Assembly (NCBI GenBank): GCA_020050175.1
Contig: JAGVKY010000182.1
Location: 1-17,789, forward strand
Origin: Parachlamydiales bacterium
GTDB taxonomy: Bacteria > Chlamydiota > Chlamydiia > Chlamydiales > JAJFMK01
Length of the DNA: 17,789 nucleotides
Direction: 5' to 3'
Shown here: positions 6,824 through 14,516 of the stretch, piece after piece
How the letters are laid out: each line of letters begins with the position of its first letter
How positions within the stretch are numbered: the first letter of the stretch is position 1
Made by a program: the position numbers and the translations under genes
The notes under the pieces: generated by a model
Told to the model about the DNA's origin: nothing
The model's database searches: none
What the model saw: only the letters and a program-made list of their open reading frames with translations

Positions 6824-7191
6824 AGGCGATTTTTTTCACCCTTTTGGCATTGGTTTGGGGTTGGGAATTTTATCAAATTCTTCCAGATCTTCTGTCTGTC
6901 AAATCGAAAGATGTCAAAGTGTTTGACTTGACTCCTTTTGAAAGAAGCGATGGTCGATTTTCTCCCCTCGTCGCCTATGAAGGGGGGGAGGAGATTCTCC
7001 ACAAAATTGCCTATAACAACCCGGATAAGTGCGTTCTTAAGCATGGGGATTTAAAGGGGGCAACCCTCCCTCTTTACCGAACTCCCCTTCTTGGCAAGGA
7101 GACATTAGATCCTTCCCTTGCGATGAAAAACATTTTCCACCTCTTTCTCTTGATCATTGCGACCTTCTTCGTTATGTTCCGAATCTCATGA
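6820..7191 (+). CDS. Small membrane protein with two predicted helices, unknown function
   Basis: I do not recognise this 123-residue protein. A GTG start overlaps the RluA stop (GTGA), and its end overlaps the next start (ATGA), so it is embedded in the same transcript. Residues about 3-18 (IFFTLLALVWGWEFYQ) form an N-terminal hydrophobic segment, either an uncleaved anchor or a signal. Residues 101-120 (KNIFHLFLLIIATFFVMFR) form a second helix close to the C-terminus. The 80 residues between are polar with several charged clusters and would sit on one side of the membrane, probably the periplasm. The downstream gene also starts with two membrane helices, so the two products may form a complex. 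Coding status is supported by the two tight overlaps and frame integrity. Confidence 0.7.
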   Translation: MKAIFFTLLALVWGWEFYQILPDLLSVKSKDVKVFDLTPFERSDGRFSPLVAYEGGEEILHKIAYNNPDKCVLKHGDLKGATLPLYRTPLLGKETLDPSLAMKNIFHLFLLIIATFFVMFRIS

Positions 7192-8210
7192 TCGTAAGTT
7201 CTCAACGGTTTTACCTTATTTCGGCGGTCTATCTTTTGCCGCTGGTTGGGTGGTCGCTCCTCACCCTTCGAGAACTGCCGCCGGCAAAAGGTCTGTTCTA
7301 TTTAGCTTGTGGATGGATGCTGATGGGGATTGGGGGCCTTCTACTCTATTACCGTTTTCCTGGCGAGGTTAGAGCCTCCCCACCCACTGTAGGAGAACCT
7401 TTTCTCGAAGAGGTTAAAAGGGAAAGAGAAGAGCATCTAAAATCGATCGAACTCTTGCAGGAAGAAAAACAAGAACAACTCAAAGAGGCTGAGGCTTTAA
7501 AAGGAGAAATCCTCCGTCTAAAAGATGAAATTTTACAGGTCAAAACGGCAGGTGTAGAGGCCATTCGGAATAAAGAAGGGCAATTGCAAGATCTGAAAAA
7601 GCATCTCCATGAACAGCGTCATCAGATCGAAGAAAAACAAACTCTGCTGAAGACTTTACAGAATAAGGTGGGCGATCTCACGTTTGAGATTAAGACATTA
7701 GTTGAGCTCCACAACCGAGGAGAGGAAACGGGTTATTCCCCCCTTGCCATCGAAAAAAAAGAAACGCCTTTGCGGGAGTCTGGCCTTCGCATTTTAAGAA
7801 GGTGCTTGGATGTCGCCAAGAGACACATAGGTTCATTTACTTTCCATGGGACAGAATCTAACGGAAGCCTATCTATCGATCAGCGACGTCTTTTTGATCT
7901 TTTCTCAGAAGAAACGGGTGGGATTGTCTTTTATTTCTCACCTAAAGAGGGGAAAATCCTCTTTGTGAACGATGAAGTGATTGATAGCTTAGGGTGCCAG
8001 CCAGAGCAATTCCGCTTTGATTTTCCTAAACTTCTCGAAGGTTCAGAAGAGATCTGGCGCCATGGCGTTCAGACTCTTTCGAAAGCCGGCGAATCAGAAT
8101 TCCATCTCCCCCTCAAACACCTTTCAGGAAAAGAGGGTCTCTTTAGCTGCACGCTCGGCCTCATCCCCTCCGGCCTCTTCAAAGGAGACGTCATCGGCGT
8201 CCTGACATAG
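7188..8210 (+). CDS. Membrane-anchored coiled-coil protein with C-terminal PAS-like domain
   Basis: This 340-residue protein has three parts. Two membrane helices lie near the N-terminus (about 8-26 and 35-56). A long charged coiled coil runs over about 70-178, rich in Lys, Glu and Gln. A PAS-like fold lies at about 240-340, recognised from the pattern GGIVFYFSPKEGKILFVNDEVIDSLG, a mid section ending in W and H, and the closing strands LFSCTLGLIPSGLFKGDVIGVL. There is no histidine kinase, GGDEF, EAL or DNA-binding output, and the protein stops straight after the PAS core. It might be a cytoplasmic sensor that passes a signal to a separate partner through the coiled coil, or a structural scaffold. 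The ATGA overlap with the small membrane protein gene suggests coupled synthesis. I do not recognise a named family. Confidence 0.75.
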   Translation: MIVSSQRFYLISAVYLLPLVGWSLLTLRELPPAKGLFYLACGWMLMGIGGLLLYYRFPGEVRASPPTVGEPFLEEVKREREEHLKSIELLQEEKQEQLKEAEALKGEILRLKDEILQVKTAGVEAIRNKEGQLQDLKKHLHEQRHQIEEKQTLLKTLQNKVGDLTFEIKTLVELHNRGEETGYSPLAIEKKETPLRESGLRILRRCLDVAKRHIGSFTFHGTESNGSLSIDQRRLFDLFSEETGGIVFYFSPKEGKILFVNDEVIDSLGCQPEQFRFDFPKLLEGSEEIWRHGVQTLSKAGESEFHLPLKHLSGKEGLFSCTLGLIPSGLFKGDVIGVLT

Positions 8211-8237
8211 TCATAGCACGATCGGTTGACCTTATCT

Positions 8238-8276
8238 GGGTCGAGCTCTCTATGCTCCACCCACCATTATCGACCC
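8238..8276. terminator. Possible hairpin terminator in the 8211-8392 gap
   Basis: The 182-base gap between convergent genes contains GGGTCGA (8238-8244) pairing perfectly with TCGACCC (8270-8276), followed by TTTGTTGCCCTTTT. The left arm can alternatively pair with CTCCACCC at 8255-8262 with one mismatch. The T run is interrupted, so this is a weak terminator candidate for the operon ending at 8210. I see nothing else convincing in the gap. Confidence 0.3.
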
Positions 8277-8392
8277 TTTGTTGCCCTTTTAAGTAATGGA
8301 GAAAAGGATGGGCACCCTCAGAATGATTTTTAATGATTCTTGGAATAAGGGCGATTAAACGAATAGGTAGCGTGATGAAATCTAAAAGGTAC

Positions 8393-9157
8393 CTACTGGT
8401 TAAAGACAGACTCCAAAAAAAGATTGAACGCTGACTTTGCGTATCTCTTGATCGAGTAACCCCTGTTTTTCTCTACCGTTGGAAATGAAAACTGTCCTCT
8501 AAGGGCATCATCTATCAGATCGTTCTTAAAATAGAGGTCGCGCTTCTCTCTTTCCCCCCATGTTGAATCCTGTCTCGGAACTCTTAATGGGGCGTTGAGC
8601 TCGACCCCTTCCTTGATCAGGGGGATTTGTTTGCCTCGCCAGAAGACATCAAAAAAAGTGCCGGCTCCTCGCGGGATATGATTTGAGAAATAGTGGGTGT
8701 AAGACTCTAAAAAGAGCTCTTCGCGGCTAGGTCTCCCTTTAAAGAAAGAGTGGGTGTGCAGAATCCAGATTAAAGTCCATCCGATCGATCGGTAATCTTC
8801 TATCCTATGCTCTAATTCTTCAATCGAGATAGGTGAATATTGGACTTCGAAGAGAATTTTATATCTTCTCCAAGAGACATCAGCGATTCGATTTATTGTT
8901 GGAAAACGCTCCTCTAGAAGGGCTTCCCCAGGAGGTAATAGTTTTTGTAAATGAAGCTGTAGATAAAGATGTGTTTCACTTTTTTGGCTTAAGTGGCAAG
9001 CTCGATTCTCCTGGAGGTGATAGAAATGATCTCTCATCCAATCTCCACCGCGGCGCCTAACGCTCGATCCACAAGCAAGGCACAGGTAATCTTTTCCCCG
9101 AGCGGCAAGATCTGCGGAAACGGCCTTCCCATCTCCATCCAAAGCGATAGACTGCAT
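8393..9157 (-). CDS. CoiA-like competence nuclease
   Basis: This 254-residue protein resembles CoiA, a competence factor promoting recombination of incoming DNA in naturally transformable bacteria. The N-terminal opening (SIALDGDGKAVSADLA) matches the family start. A zinc-ribbon-like pair CLACG (C26, C29) follows, then DHFYH (H44, H47) and a CHLSQKSETH segment (H55 to H63) as in the CoiA substrate-recognition region. The nuclease core is visible as RIADV (D93) followed by KILFEVQYSPIS (E104, Q106), the PD-(D/E)XK-like arrangement with ExQ typical of CoiA. Then come RIEDYRSIGWTLIWIL and a less conserved C-terminus. The start fits the family and lies one base away from the start of the divergent 529-codon gene. 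Natural transformation of chlamydiae is plausible, but a general DNA repair role is possible. Confidence 0.78.
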   Translation of the reverse strand: MQSIALDGDGKAVSADLAARGKDYLCLACGSSVRRRGGDWMRDHFYHLQENRACHLSQKSETHLYLQLHLQKLLPPGEALLEERFPTINRIADVSWRRYKILFEVQYSPISIEELEHRIEDYRSIGWTLIWILHTHSFFKGRPSREELFLESYTHYFSNHIPRGAGTFFDVFWRGKQIPLIKEGVELNAPLRVPRQDSTWGEREKRDLYFKNDLIDDALRGQFSFPTVEKNRGYSIKRYAKSAFNLFLESVFNQ

Positions 9158-9158
9158 A

Positions 9159-10748
9159 GTGAGTAGTGTAACCGAGACATTAAAATTTGGTAGTATTTAT
9201 TACGCCTTTGAAGCCCTTGTCGAAGGGAAAAAAAGAGATCCGCTCGTCCCTCGAATGAACGAGCCTGCCTTTTTAAAAATTGTCACTCTTTTCGGAAATA
9301 AGATGGCCCAGCTCCAGTTCCATCTCAGCGTTTTTCGGTCTAATTTGTTCATCAGAAGTTTTGGTGTCGATGAGGAGCAACCTTTGCTTCCTGAAGCGCG
9401 GGCCTACATCGGTCGATTTAATTACTGGTTTGGTGCAAAGCGCCATTTATTGCCTGGTATCGTTCCCTTTATTCAACATTACCATCCTGATTTTGTTTTG
9501 AATCTTGAGCTAGTTAACGAGCTCTATCAGGCAGGGGGTCTTGTAGCTATCGAAGATGCTGTGCAAGAGAATTCCCCCGCCCATGAAGTTGCCCTCTTTT
9601 TAGCGAGGAGAGAGAAGCCTGAACATATAAAAATCATCGAGAATTTCGCTCGAAAGCTCTTTCGCAGCAGATTTTGCCCCGATCTCAGTGTGTTTTTAAC
9701 AGGTTTGGGCTATCTCGCGTCCCACACAATTGAACTCTCTCCTAAAAGGAGAGATGAACTCCTTTGTCTGTTTGATAGAGCGAACGGAGGAAGCCTTAAA
9801 CAGTGGGTCGATTCAACGCATGATCCCCATTATTTACAAAGACGAAGAGACGCACATCTTCATAGAAATATAAAAGTTGGCGGGAGAATCTTGAAATTAG
9901 GTGCCCTCTTAAGTAAGCCCCAGCCATTGGGAGCCCGCCATCTCACCTTCGTCGTTAAAGATTTTAAATTAGACGGGAAAGAGGTTGTCCTGAGGTTTGG
10001 GCGCCACCCTATTTCGCTCATACTGGAAGGGGGAACGACCTCTCCCTATTTAAAAATATTGCCCCCTCTTTGGTTAGACGAAGGAATTGGAGTTTACGAA
10101 AGATTGATGAGGATGGTCGACTTGAAACATTGGCATACAGTTGATGCCGATCAAATGGTTGTATTGCAAAGAGTGTACAATTTTTTCGATTGGATGAGAC
10201 AAAAAGGGAAAATCCTCACAGAACGGAGCATCGGAAGGCTCGGGGTGGATGAGCTAGGCGATTTATGGGCCGTTTCTCAAGTTGAAGCTGAACCATTCAC
10301 GATGGAAAAATTAGAAAACGCGATCAAAAGCATGGCAGGCGAAAATATTCTCATTTTTAAAGAATTAATGCGCTTTTGGAGTTGGCTTTTTGTTAAATGG
10401 GATCTCTCACAATCTTTGATAAATTGGTCGCGGGAGTTTGTCGATCTGGGAGATCTTCCTCCGGCTGGCATTGATATGTCAGATAAATTCATGAACGTTG
10501 TCGATCGCGAAGGGAATCACTACAACGCCCTTATCAGACAAGATTTTAGTCCGATAGAAATTGGGGCTGCCATCGACGCCTGGCGCAGTTATACGCAAGT
10601 TGTCCAATCTGTTTGGAAAAGAGAGAGGGAGGATCTTCAGCTCATGATTGCAGCCAAAAGGAAGGGGAGCAAAGAAAACCTACCTGAAGAGCTCCATGCT
10701 CCCTATTTTATCATGATGGGCACCCTTGCCCGCCACGGCGTCAGCTAA
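9159..10748 (+). CDS. Large protein of unknown function (529 aa)
   Basis: I do not recognise this protein. It has no signal peptide, no clear membrane helix and no low-complexity tract, and it looks like a folded mostly helical soluble protein. The midsection, about residues 235-300, is richer in beta strands (GGRILKLGALLSKPQPLG, HLTFVVKDFKLDGKEVVLRF, PISLILEGG). The C-terminal half has many Trp and Phe residues (RFWSWLFVKWDLSQSLINW). The GTG start at 9159 is uncertain: it has no ribosome site and would leave one base to the divergent coiA-like start. The next in-frame start is ATG 9255 (residue 33), which would leave about 97 bases for promoters. Codon use looks like the neighbours. A lineage-specific chlamydial protein, perhaps an effector, is possible, but nothing in the sequence proves it. 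Confidence 0.75.
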   Translation: MSSVTETLKFGSIYYAFEALVEGKKRDPLVPRMNEPAFLKIVTLFGNKMAQLQFHLSVFRSNLFIRSFGVDEEQPLLPEARAYIGRFNYWFGAKRHLLPGIVPFIQHYHPDFVLNLELVNELYQAGGLVAIEDAVQENSPAHEVALFLARREKPEHIKIIENFARKLFRSRFCPDLSVFLTGLGYLASHTIELSPKRRDELLCLFDRANGGSLKQWVDSTHDPHYLQRRRDAHLHRNIKVGGRILKLGALLSKPQPLGARHLTFVVKDFKLDGKEVVLRFGRHPISLILEGGTTSPYLKILPPLWLDEGIGVYERLMRMVDLKHWHTVDADQMVVLQRVYNFFDWMRQKGKILTERSIGRLGVDELGDLWAVSQVEAEPFTMEKLENAIKSMAGENILIFKELMRFWSWLFVKWDLSQSLINWSREFVDLGDLPPAGIDMSDKFMNVVDREGNHYNALIRQDFSPIEIGAAIDAWRSYTQVVQSVWKREREDLQLMIAAKRKGSKENLPEELHAPYFIMMGTLARHGVS

Positions 10749-10752
10749 CATC

Positions 10753-10822
10753 ATAAACACGATTTAAGTAGATAGAGTCTGATTTGAATTCCTTTCAGAC
10801 TCTCTACTTATATCGTGTTTAT
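10753..10822. repeat. Long near-perfect inverted repeat between convergent genes
   Basis: The left arm (10753-10782, beginning ATAAACACGA and ending GAGTCTGA) pairs with the right arm (10795-10822, beginning TCAGACTC and ending TCGTGTTTAT). There is one mismatch and a two-base bulge over about 28 pairs, and the loop is 12 bases. It starts 5 bases after one stop codon (10748), and its right arm contains the TAA stop (10819-10821) of the opposing gene. It would fold in transcripts from both directions and probably ends or protects both messages. No T run follows on either side, so it is not a classical intrinsic terminator. Confidence 0.85.
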
Positions 10823-11373
10823 CTTGTTTGGGCGAGGGCAGGAGCGGATATCCATGATTCAATCAGGCTGGGGGCGAGGATGACCCCTTCGACAGGCACA
10901 GGAGCTGAAAATAGGGTGTCTATCTCTTTTCCGGCTTCGATGAAGAGGGGCACTTCCCGATTCCCGTGTGTACGCCACTTTTTTGTCTCTAAAAAGGCAA
11001 AGGGGAGCGGTTTGGCAATAAGATGGGTAGCCCCTGCTTTTGAAGCGAGCCACCCTTCTAAAGAGTTCTCGACTCGACAAGCAATCCAGATCCCTAAACG
11101 GAAAAGATGGTGTAGAGTGGCGCAAAGCTTAGGCTCAAAAGTAAGCAAAGGAACGATCCTGTTGGAAACATAAAAGAGTTCTTGCGCCTCTTCTAAGATC
11201 TCCTCTTCTTTTTTCCCTTTCAGCGGAACAACGACCGGCCCCCCTTGAGCTTCTAAGAAATCTGCAATCTCTTCCGGAGAGGTTTGATGTTCTACATAAA
11301 CACCTTCAATCAGCCCAGCTTCTCCACCTTGCTCAATGAGTTTTAGGTTTGCTTCTTTGATCCAAAGTTCCAT
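10819..11373 (-). CDS. Transaldolase/fructose-6-phosphate aldolase-like protein, probably not catalytic
   Basis: This 184-residue protein aligns by eye with the short transaldolase (TalC/FSA) family of about 215-220 residues. MELWIKEANLKLIEQGGEAGLIEGV matches MELYLDTANVAEVERL of FSA and the following strand, and later the GATHLIAKPL strand and LAPSLIESWISAPAL helix fit the same barrel. The residues that matter are changed. The aspartate in strand 1 (YLDTAN) is lysine here (WIKEAN). The TTNPS segment is YVEHQ. The Schiff-base lysine segment VVKIP is replaced by IVPLLTF. The barrel is also about 30 residues short. The start codon overlaps the rsgA stop (TAATG), so it is the last gene of a coupled operon. 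It may have a binding or regulatory role. A different TIM-barrel origin cannot be excluded. Confidence 0.55.
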   Translation of the reverse strand: MELWIKEANLKLIEQGGEAGLIEGVYVEHQTSPEEIADFLEAQGGPVVVPLKGKKEEEILEEAQELFYVSNRIVPLLTFEPKLCATLHHLFRLGIWIACRVENSLEGWLASKAGATHLIAKPLPFAFLETKKWRTHGNREVPLFIEAGKEIDTLFSAPVPVEGVILAPSLIESWISAPALAQTR

Positions 11374-12455
11374 TAACGTCTCCTGTAGGTTTCATCTAAT
11401 TCAGCCAAAAGATTGAGATAGGAATCATACCTGAGTGGGGAAATTTTCCCCTTTTCAACTGCTGCCCGTACTTTACACCCTTCCTCTTCTCGGTGGGTGC
11501 AGTCGGCAAAGCGGCACTTTTTGGCAAGATCAGCCCATTCGGGAAAGGCCCTTTTAATCGTCTCTTTATCCACCTGGAAGAGACCAAAACTTTTGATCCC
11601 AGGTGTATCGATTGTTAATCCCCCCTCTGTAAGAGGGATCAGACGGGGATTAGAGGTTGTGTGAGATCCTTTCCCCGTTCTTTCGACAACTTCTCCTACA
11701 TCCAGCTCCATTCCTGTGAGAAGAGAAAGAATGGATGATTTTCCTACACCCGATGGGCCTGAGAAAACAGAAATTTTCCCTTTTAAATAGGCGGCGAGAT
11801 CTGAAATCCCCTCTTTTGTTTCACTGCTTACAAGGAATATAGGAATCTTGGCATCTGTATAAGATTTTTTAACATCATCTAAAAGAAGTCCTTCATCCGG
11901 ATAGCTGGGTAGTAAATCAATTTTGTTGATGACAATTGCTTTTTGCATACCCCCCGTTTGGGCGGCTATCAGGTAACGGTCAATGATCGAAGGTCTTAAG
12001 GGAGGGGCCCCTACAGAGACTGTGATCAACACAAGATCGACATTGGCGGCGATGATCTGCTTTTTTCTTCTCGTTAGATTGTCTTGCCGAACAAGTTCTG
12101 AGCGGCGCGGCAATACCCCTCTAATCACCCCTTCGCCATGGTTTGAGGCGAGAAAAAGTACATGATCCCCAATGGCAACTAATGTCTTTTCCTCATGCCT
12201 CTCTTCTTTAAGGTTCCCTCGGAGATGGCAAAGGGTCTCTTCTTCACCGCTTCTGACGAGGTAACCTCGAGAAGAGACTTCAGTCACAATGCCTTCGGTA
12301 GCCCCTTCCATCGAAAGAGGTTCGACGACCCTTTTTTTCAGATCGCTTTTTTTATATTTAGATCGATCTTGAGCTTCCTTTCTTTTTCGCTGCTCTTTAG
12401 ATCCTTTCCGGTCATCACCAAAAAATTCTTCTTCGATATCAAAAGGGTCTTTCAT
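11373..12455 (-). CDS. rsgA: Ribosome small subunit biogenesis GTPase RsgA (YjeQ/EngC)
   Basis: This 360-residue protein is a circularly permuted GTPase that checks late maturation of the 30S subunit near the decoding site. A charged N-terminal extension (1-48, many Lys, Arg, Glu and Asp) precedes an OB-fold (about 52-115). The GTPase motifs come in permuted order: NKID (177-180, G4), SSE (210-212, G5), GPSGVGKSS (233-241, P-loop), GKGSHTTS (261-268, G2) and DTPG (283-286, G3). The C-terminal zinc finger is C314, C319, H321, C327. All catalytic motifs are intact. It overlaps the methyltransferase gene by 4 bases and shares one base with the aldolase-like gene. The extension is longer than in most RsgA proteins and may add rRNA contacts. 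Confidence 0.96.
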   Translation of the reverse strand: MKDPFDIEEEFFGDDRKGSKEQRKRKEAQDRSKYKKSDLKKRVVEPLSMEGATEGIVTEVSSRGYLVRSGEEETLCHLRGNLKEERHEEKTLVAIGDHVLFLASNHGEGVIRGVLPRRSELVRQDNLTRRKKQIIAANVDLVLITVSVGAPPLRPSIIDRYLIAAQTGGMQKAIVINKIDLLPSYPDEGLLLDDVKKSYTDAKIPIFLVSSETKEGISDLAAYLKGKISVFSGPSGVGKSSILSLLTGMELDVGEVVERTGKGSHTTSNPRLIPLTEGGLTIDTPGIKSFGLFQVDKETIKRAFPEWADLAKKCRFADCTHREEEGCKVRAAVEKGKISPLRYDSYLNLLAELDETYRRR

Positions 12456-13147
12456 ACGATGCCTTTTAACTTAGCCATCAAGAGGGCGCCAGCAACAGCC
12501 ACATTAAGGGAATCCATCTGACCTTCGAGTGGAATTGTGAGTTTCTGACATTTCTCCTGGAAAAAAGGAGAAACTCCCTGCCCTTCATTCCCTAAAACAA
12601 GAATAGCTTTAGAAACTTTTTCAGGAGGACTCCCCTCCAAATCGCCGCAAAAAAGAGGGAGATTTAACTTTAAAAGCTCCTCTCGGGAGCCAACTTGATA
12701 AGGGAGAAAAAGGGAGGCTCCTTTCGTGGCTCTTAAAACCTTCTCATGGAAAAGATCGCATCCCCCCTCCACTAAAAATATCCCCTCCCAAGCAAATGCA
12801 AGGGCTGTTCGAATCAAAGTGCCTAAATTTCCCGGATCTTGTATACGATCTAAGGCTAAAATCCAATTTTTTTCTTTCAGATGGACGGGGGGAGGAAGAG
12901 CTGTGGTGGCTAATATCCCTTCGGGAGAAACGCAACCAGAAATTTTTTCGATAATATAAGGGGGGACAACAAAAGTCTCCTGGGCCGGAATGTTAATAGG
13001 TTCCGTTGTGATCAGGTGGATAATAGGTTTTTGTTTGGAAACATCCTCAACTGTTTTTCGCCCCTCAATCAGGCAAAGACCTTGTTCCTGACGGGATTTT
13101 TTCTCTTTTCTGATCGCCATGAGCTGTTTGATAAGGTCGGGTGTCAT
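12452..13147 (-). CDS. SpoU/TrmH-family RNA 2'-O-ribose methyltransferase
   Basis: This 231-residue enzyme belongs to the SPOUT class, which methylates ribose 2'-OH groups in rRNA or tRNA using S-adenosylmethionine bound in a trefoil knot. An N-terminal RNA-binding (L30e-like) domain covers about 1-90, with the characteristic FLIEG-like LCLIEGRKTVED. Motif 1 is LDRIQDPGNLGTLIRTA (99-115, with the conserved N107 and R113). Motif 2 is LVLGNEGQGV (183-192, E188). Motif 3 is IPLEGQMDSLNVAVAGALLM (205-224). All three are complete, so the enzyme should be active. It overlaps both flanking genes by 4 bases. The target (for example 23S rRNA G2251, or another site) cannot be assigned from sequence alone. 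Confidence 0.93.
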   Translation of the reverse strand: MTPDLIKQLMAIRKEKKSRQEQGLCLIEGRKTVEDVSKQKPIIHLITTEPINIPAQETFVVPPYIIEKISGCVSPEGILATTALPPPVHLKEKNWILALDRIQDPGNLGTLIRTALAFAWEGIFLVEGGCDLFHEKVLRATKGASLFLPYQVGSREELLKLNLPLFCGDLEGSPPEKVSKAILVLGNEGQGVSPFFQEKCQKLTIPLEGQMDSLNVAVAGALLMAKLKGIV

Positions 13148-14355
13148 CCTTCGCTCCAGAGAGGAAGAGATTTTAAGAAATCTAAGACCTCATCTTCAGT
13201 TTTTAGTCCTTTAACTATTGCCCGCTTTTCTCCCTCTTCTAATAAGCTGCCCATCCGTTTGCCAGGGGGAATCCCTTCTTTTAACAGTCGATCCGCTCCT
13301 AAAAGAGATTTTTTTGCTTTCTTCCTAACAATACACTCATGAAGAACTTCTCTTTTTCCCGCTAGAGAATCTCCGAGTGAAGGATAGAGAAGGCGGGCCC
13401 CATGAAAGAGTTCTTCTGCATGAGGATGGGCAAAAAATTCAACCCAAGCCACAGGATCTCCTTCAATCCCCTCCGCCAGAGCTTTTAAAAGGGGGATTTG
13501 CTCTAGGGCGAAGAGAAAAGCTTTGAGCTCAGCTTTTGGTACACGGAGTTCTAGCAATCGGTTTTCAAAGGCTCTGTCTTGAAAAACGAGAGCCCATCTG
13601 ATCGGCAGAGAGATGTAGGGTGGAAGTAGATTAAAATTCTCGCCCAGCGGTTCCAAAGCTCTTCCTTGGAGCTCAGGAAGCAAATGAGGCAAGAGGTTTA
13701 AACGCTCTAAAAGGAGAAGCGCATTGCCAAAAAGGGGGGACTCTCCCATTTTGAGCCACTCTTGCCAAATCCTTTCGGGAGCAACAGCCGGAAAAAGAGT
13801 ATGGGCTAATTCTTGAACCGCTTTTTCGGTTTCAGGTTCTATTTGAAGACAAAATCTAGAGGCAAAACGGGCGGCGCGGATCATTCTTAGACGGTCCTCT
13901 CGAAAACGGGCTTTAGGGTCACCTATCGCACGAAGAACGCCCTTCTTTAGATCTTCCCCTCCTCCAACATAATCGATCACCTCTTCTTTTTCGGGATCAA
14001 AGAAAAGGCCGTTGATGGTGAAGTCGCGCCGCTCAGCATCTTCTTCAGGTGTCCCCCGTTCGATGGTCGAGGGGTGGCGGCCATCGAGATAGAGGCCATC
14101 TTTTCTGAACGAGGCCACTTCAAAGGAATGGCCCTCTTCGACGACGATCACAACACCAAAAGCTTTTCCAACAGGGATGGTTTTAGGAAAAAGGGCGATC
14201 ACTTCGTCGGGGCTGGCAGCAGTCGATAGATCAATGTCGGAAGAGGCGATCCCTAAAAGATAATCTCTGACCCAGCCCCCGGCAAAATAGGTCTGATGGC
14301 CAGCTTCTCTTAGCCTCTTCAATAAATCTGTCGCAATTTCAACAGCGGTGCGCAT
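13144..14355 (-). CDS. CCA-adding enzyme / poly(A) polymerase family nucleotidyltransferase
   Basis: This 403-residue class II nucleotidyltransferase either adds CCA to tRNA 3' ends or polyadenylates RNA. The head domain shows AGGWVRDYLLG (25-35), the metal-binding pair D40 and D42 in SSDIDLST, and DAERRDFTINGLFFD (106-120), the RRDFTxN nucleotide-selecting segment. FREDRLRMIRAARFASRF near 150-165 is the neck helix motif typical of both subgroups. The C-terminal body is helical and poorly conserved, with no HD phosphohydrolase motif. The motifs do not clearly separate CCA addition from polyadenylation. It is the first gene of the minus-strand RNA-metabolism operon, overlapping the methyltransferase gene by 4 bases. 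Its promoter must lie within 14356-14516. Confidence 0.9.
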   Translation of the reverse strand: MRTAVEIATDLLKRLREAGHQTYFAGGWVRDYLLGIASSDIDLSTAASPDEVIALFPKTIPVGKAFGVVIVVEEGHSFEVASFRKDGLYLDGRHPSTIERGTPEEDAERRDFTINGLFFDPEKEEVIDYVGGGEDLKKGVLRAIGDPKARFREDRLRMIRAARFASRFCLQIEPETEKAVQELAHTLFPAVAPERIWQEWLKMGESPLFGNALLLLERLNLLPHLLPELQGRALEPLGENFNLLPPYISLPIRWALVFQDRAFENRLLELRVPKAELKAFLFALEQIPLLKALAEGIEGDPVAWVEFFAHPHAEELFHGARLLYPSLGDSLAGKREVLHECIVRKKAKKSLLGADRLLKEGIPPGKRMGSLLEEGEKRAIVKGLKTEDEVLDFLKSLPLWSEG

Positions 14356-14428
14356 TCACCAACAAATTACACCATTGGAAAAAATAGTTGAATTTCTTTT
14401 TATAAGCCGCACATAGTCAACAATAAAT

Positions 14429-14434
14429 TATAAT
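14429..14434 (+). promoter_or_regulatory. Perfect -10 box upstream of the RD-rich exported protein gene
   Basis: TATAAT lies 83 bases before the ATG at 14517, in a very AT-rich divergent intergenic region (14356-14516). No good -35 hexamer is found 16-18 bases upstream; GCCGCA is the best-placed. On the minus strand a TTGACT (complement of 14415-14420) might serve pcnB, but its -10 partner is poor. A start near 14441 would give a leader of about 75 bases. This is a sequence-only prediction. Confidence 0.5.
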
Positions 14435-14500
14435 ATTGGTAGAAAATACTTGTTCTCTTTATTTCTCATTAATTTTCAAAGCTATTCTTAGTTTAAAAAC

Positions 14501-14506
14501 AGGAGG
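14501..14506 (+). promoter_or_regulatory. Strong ribosome binding site deciding the start at 14517
   Basis: AGGAGG is a perfect Shine-Dalgarno sequence 10 bases before ATG 14517. It is the strongest such site in the window, where most genes have weak or no ribosome sites. It rules out the longer frame beginning at 14436 and indicates high expression. Confidence 0.85.
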
Positions 14507-14516
14507 AACAAATATT

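Noticed and set aside
8361..8398. TAGGTA...TACCTA hairpin near the end of the CoiA-like gene
   Set aside because: It has only 6 bp with a loop of about 20 bases and no T run; it is likely chance.
10784..11173. 129-codon plus-strand frame opposite the aldolase-like gene
   Set aside because: It is an antisense shadow: the minus-strand frame has family similarity and is coupled to rsgA, whereas this one has no recognisable content.
14436..14516. Upstream extension of the RD-rich protein gene
   Set aside because: It begins just after the TATAAT box, before any ribosome site. AGGAGG directs starting at 14517, where the signal peptide begins.
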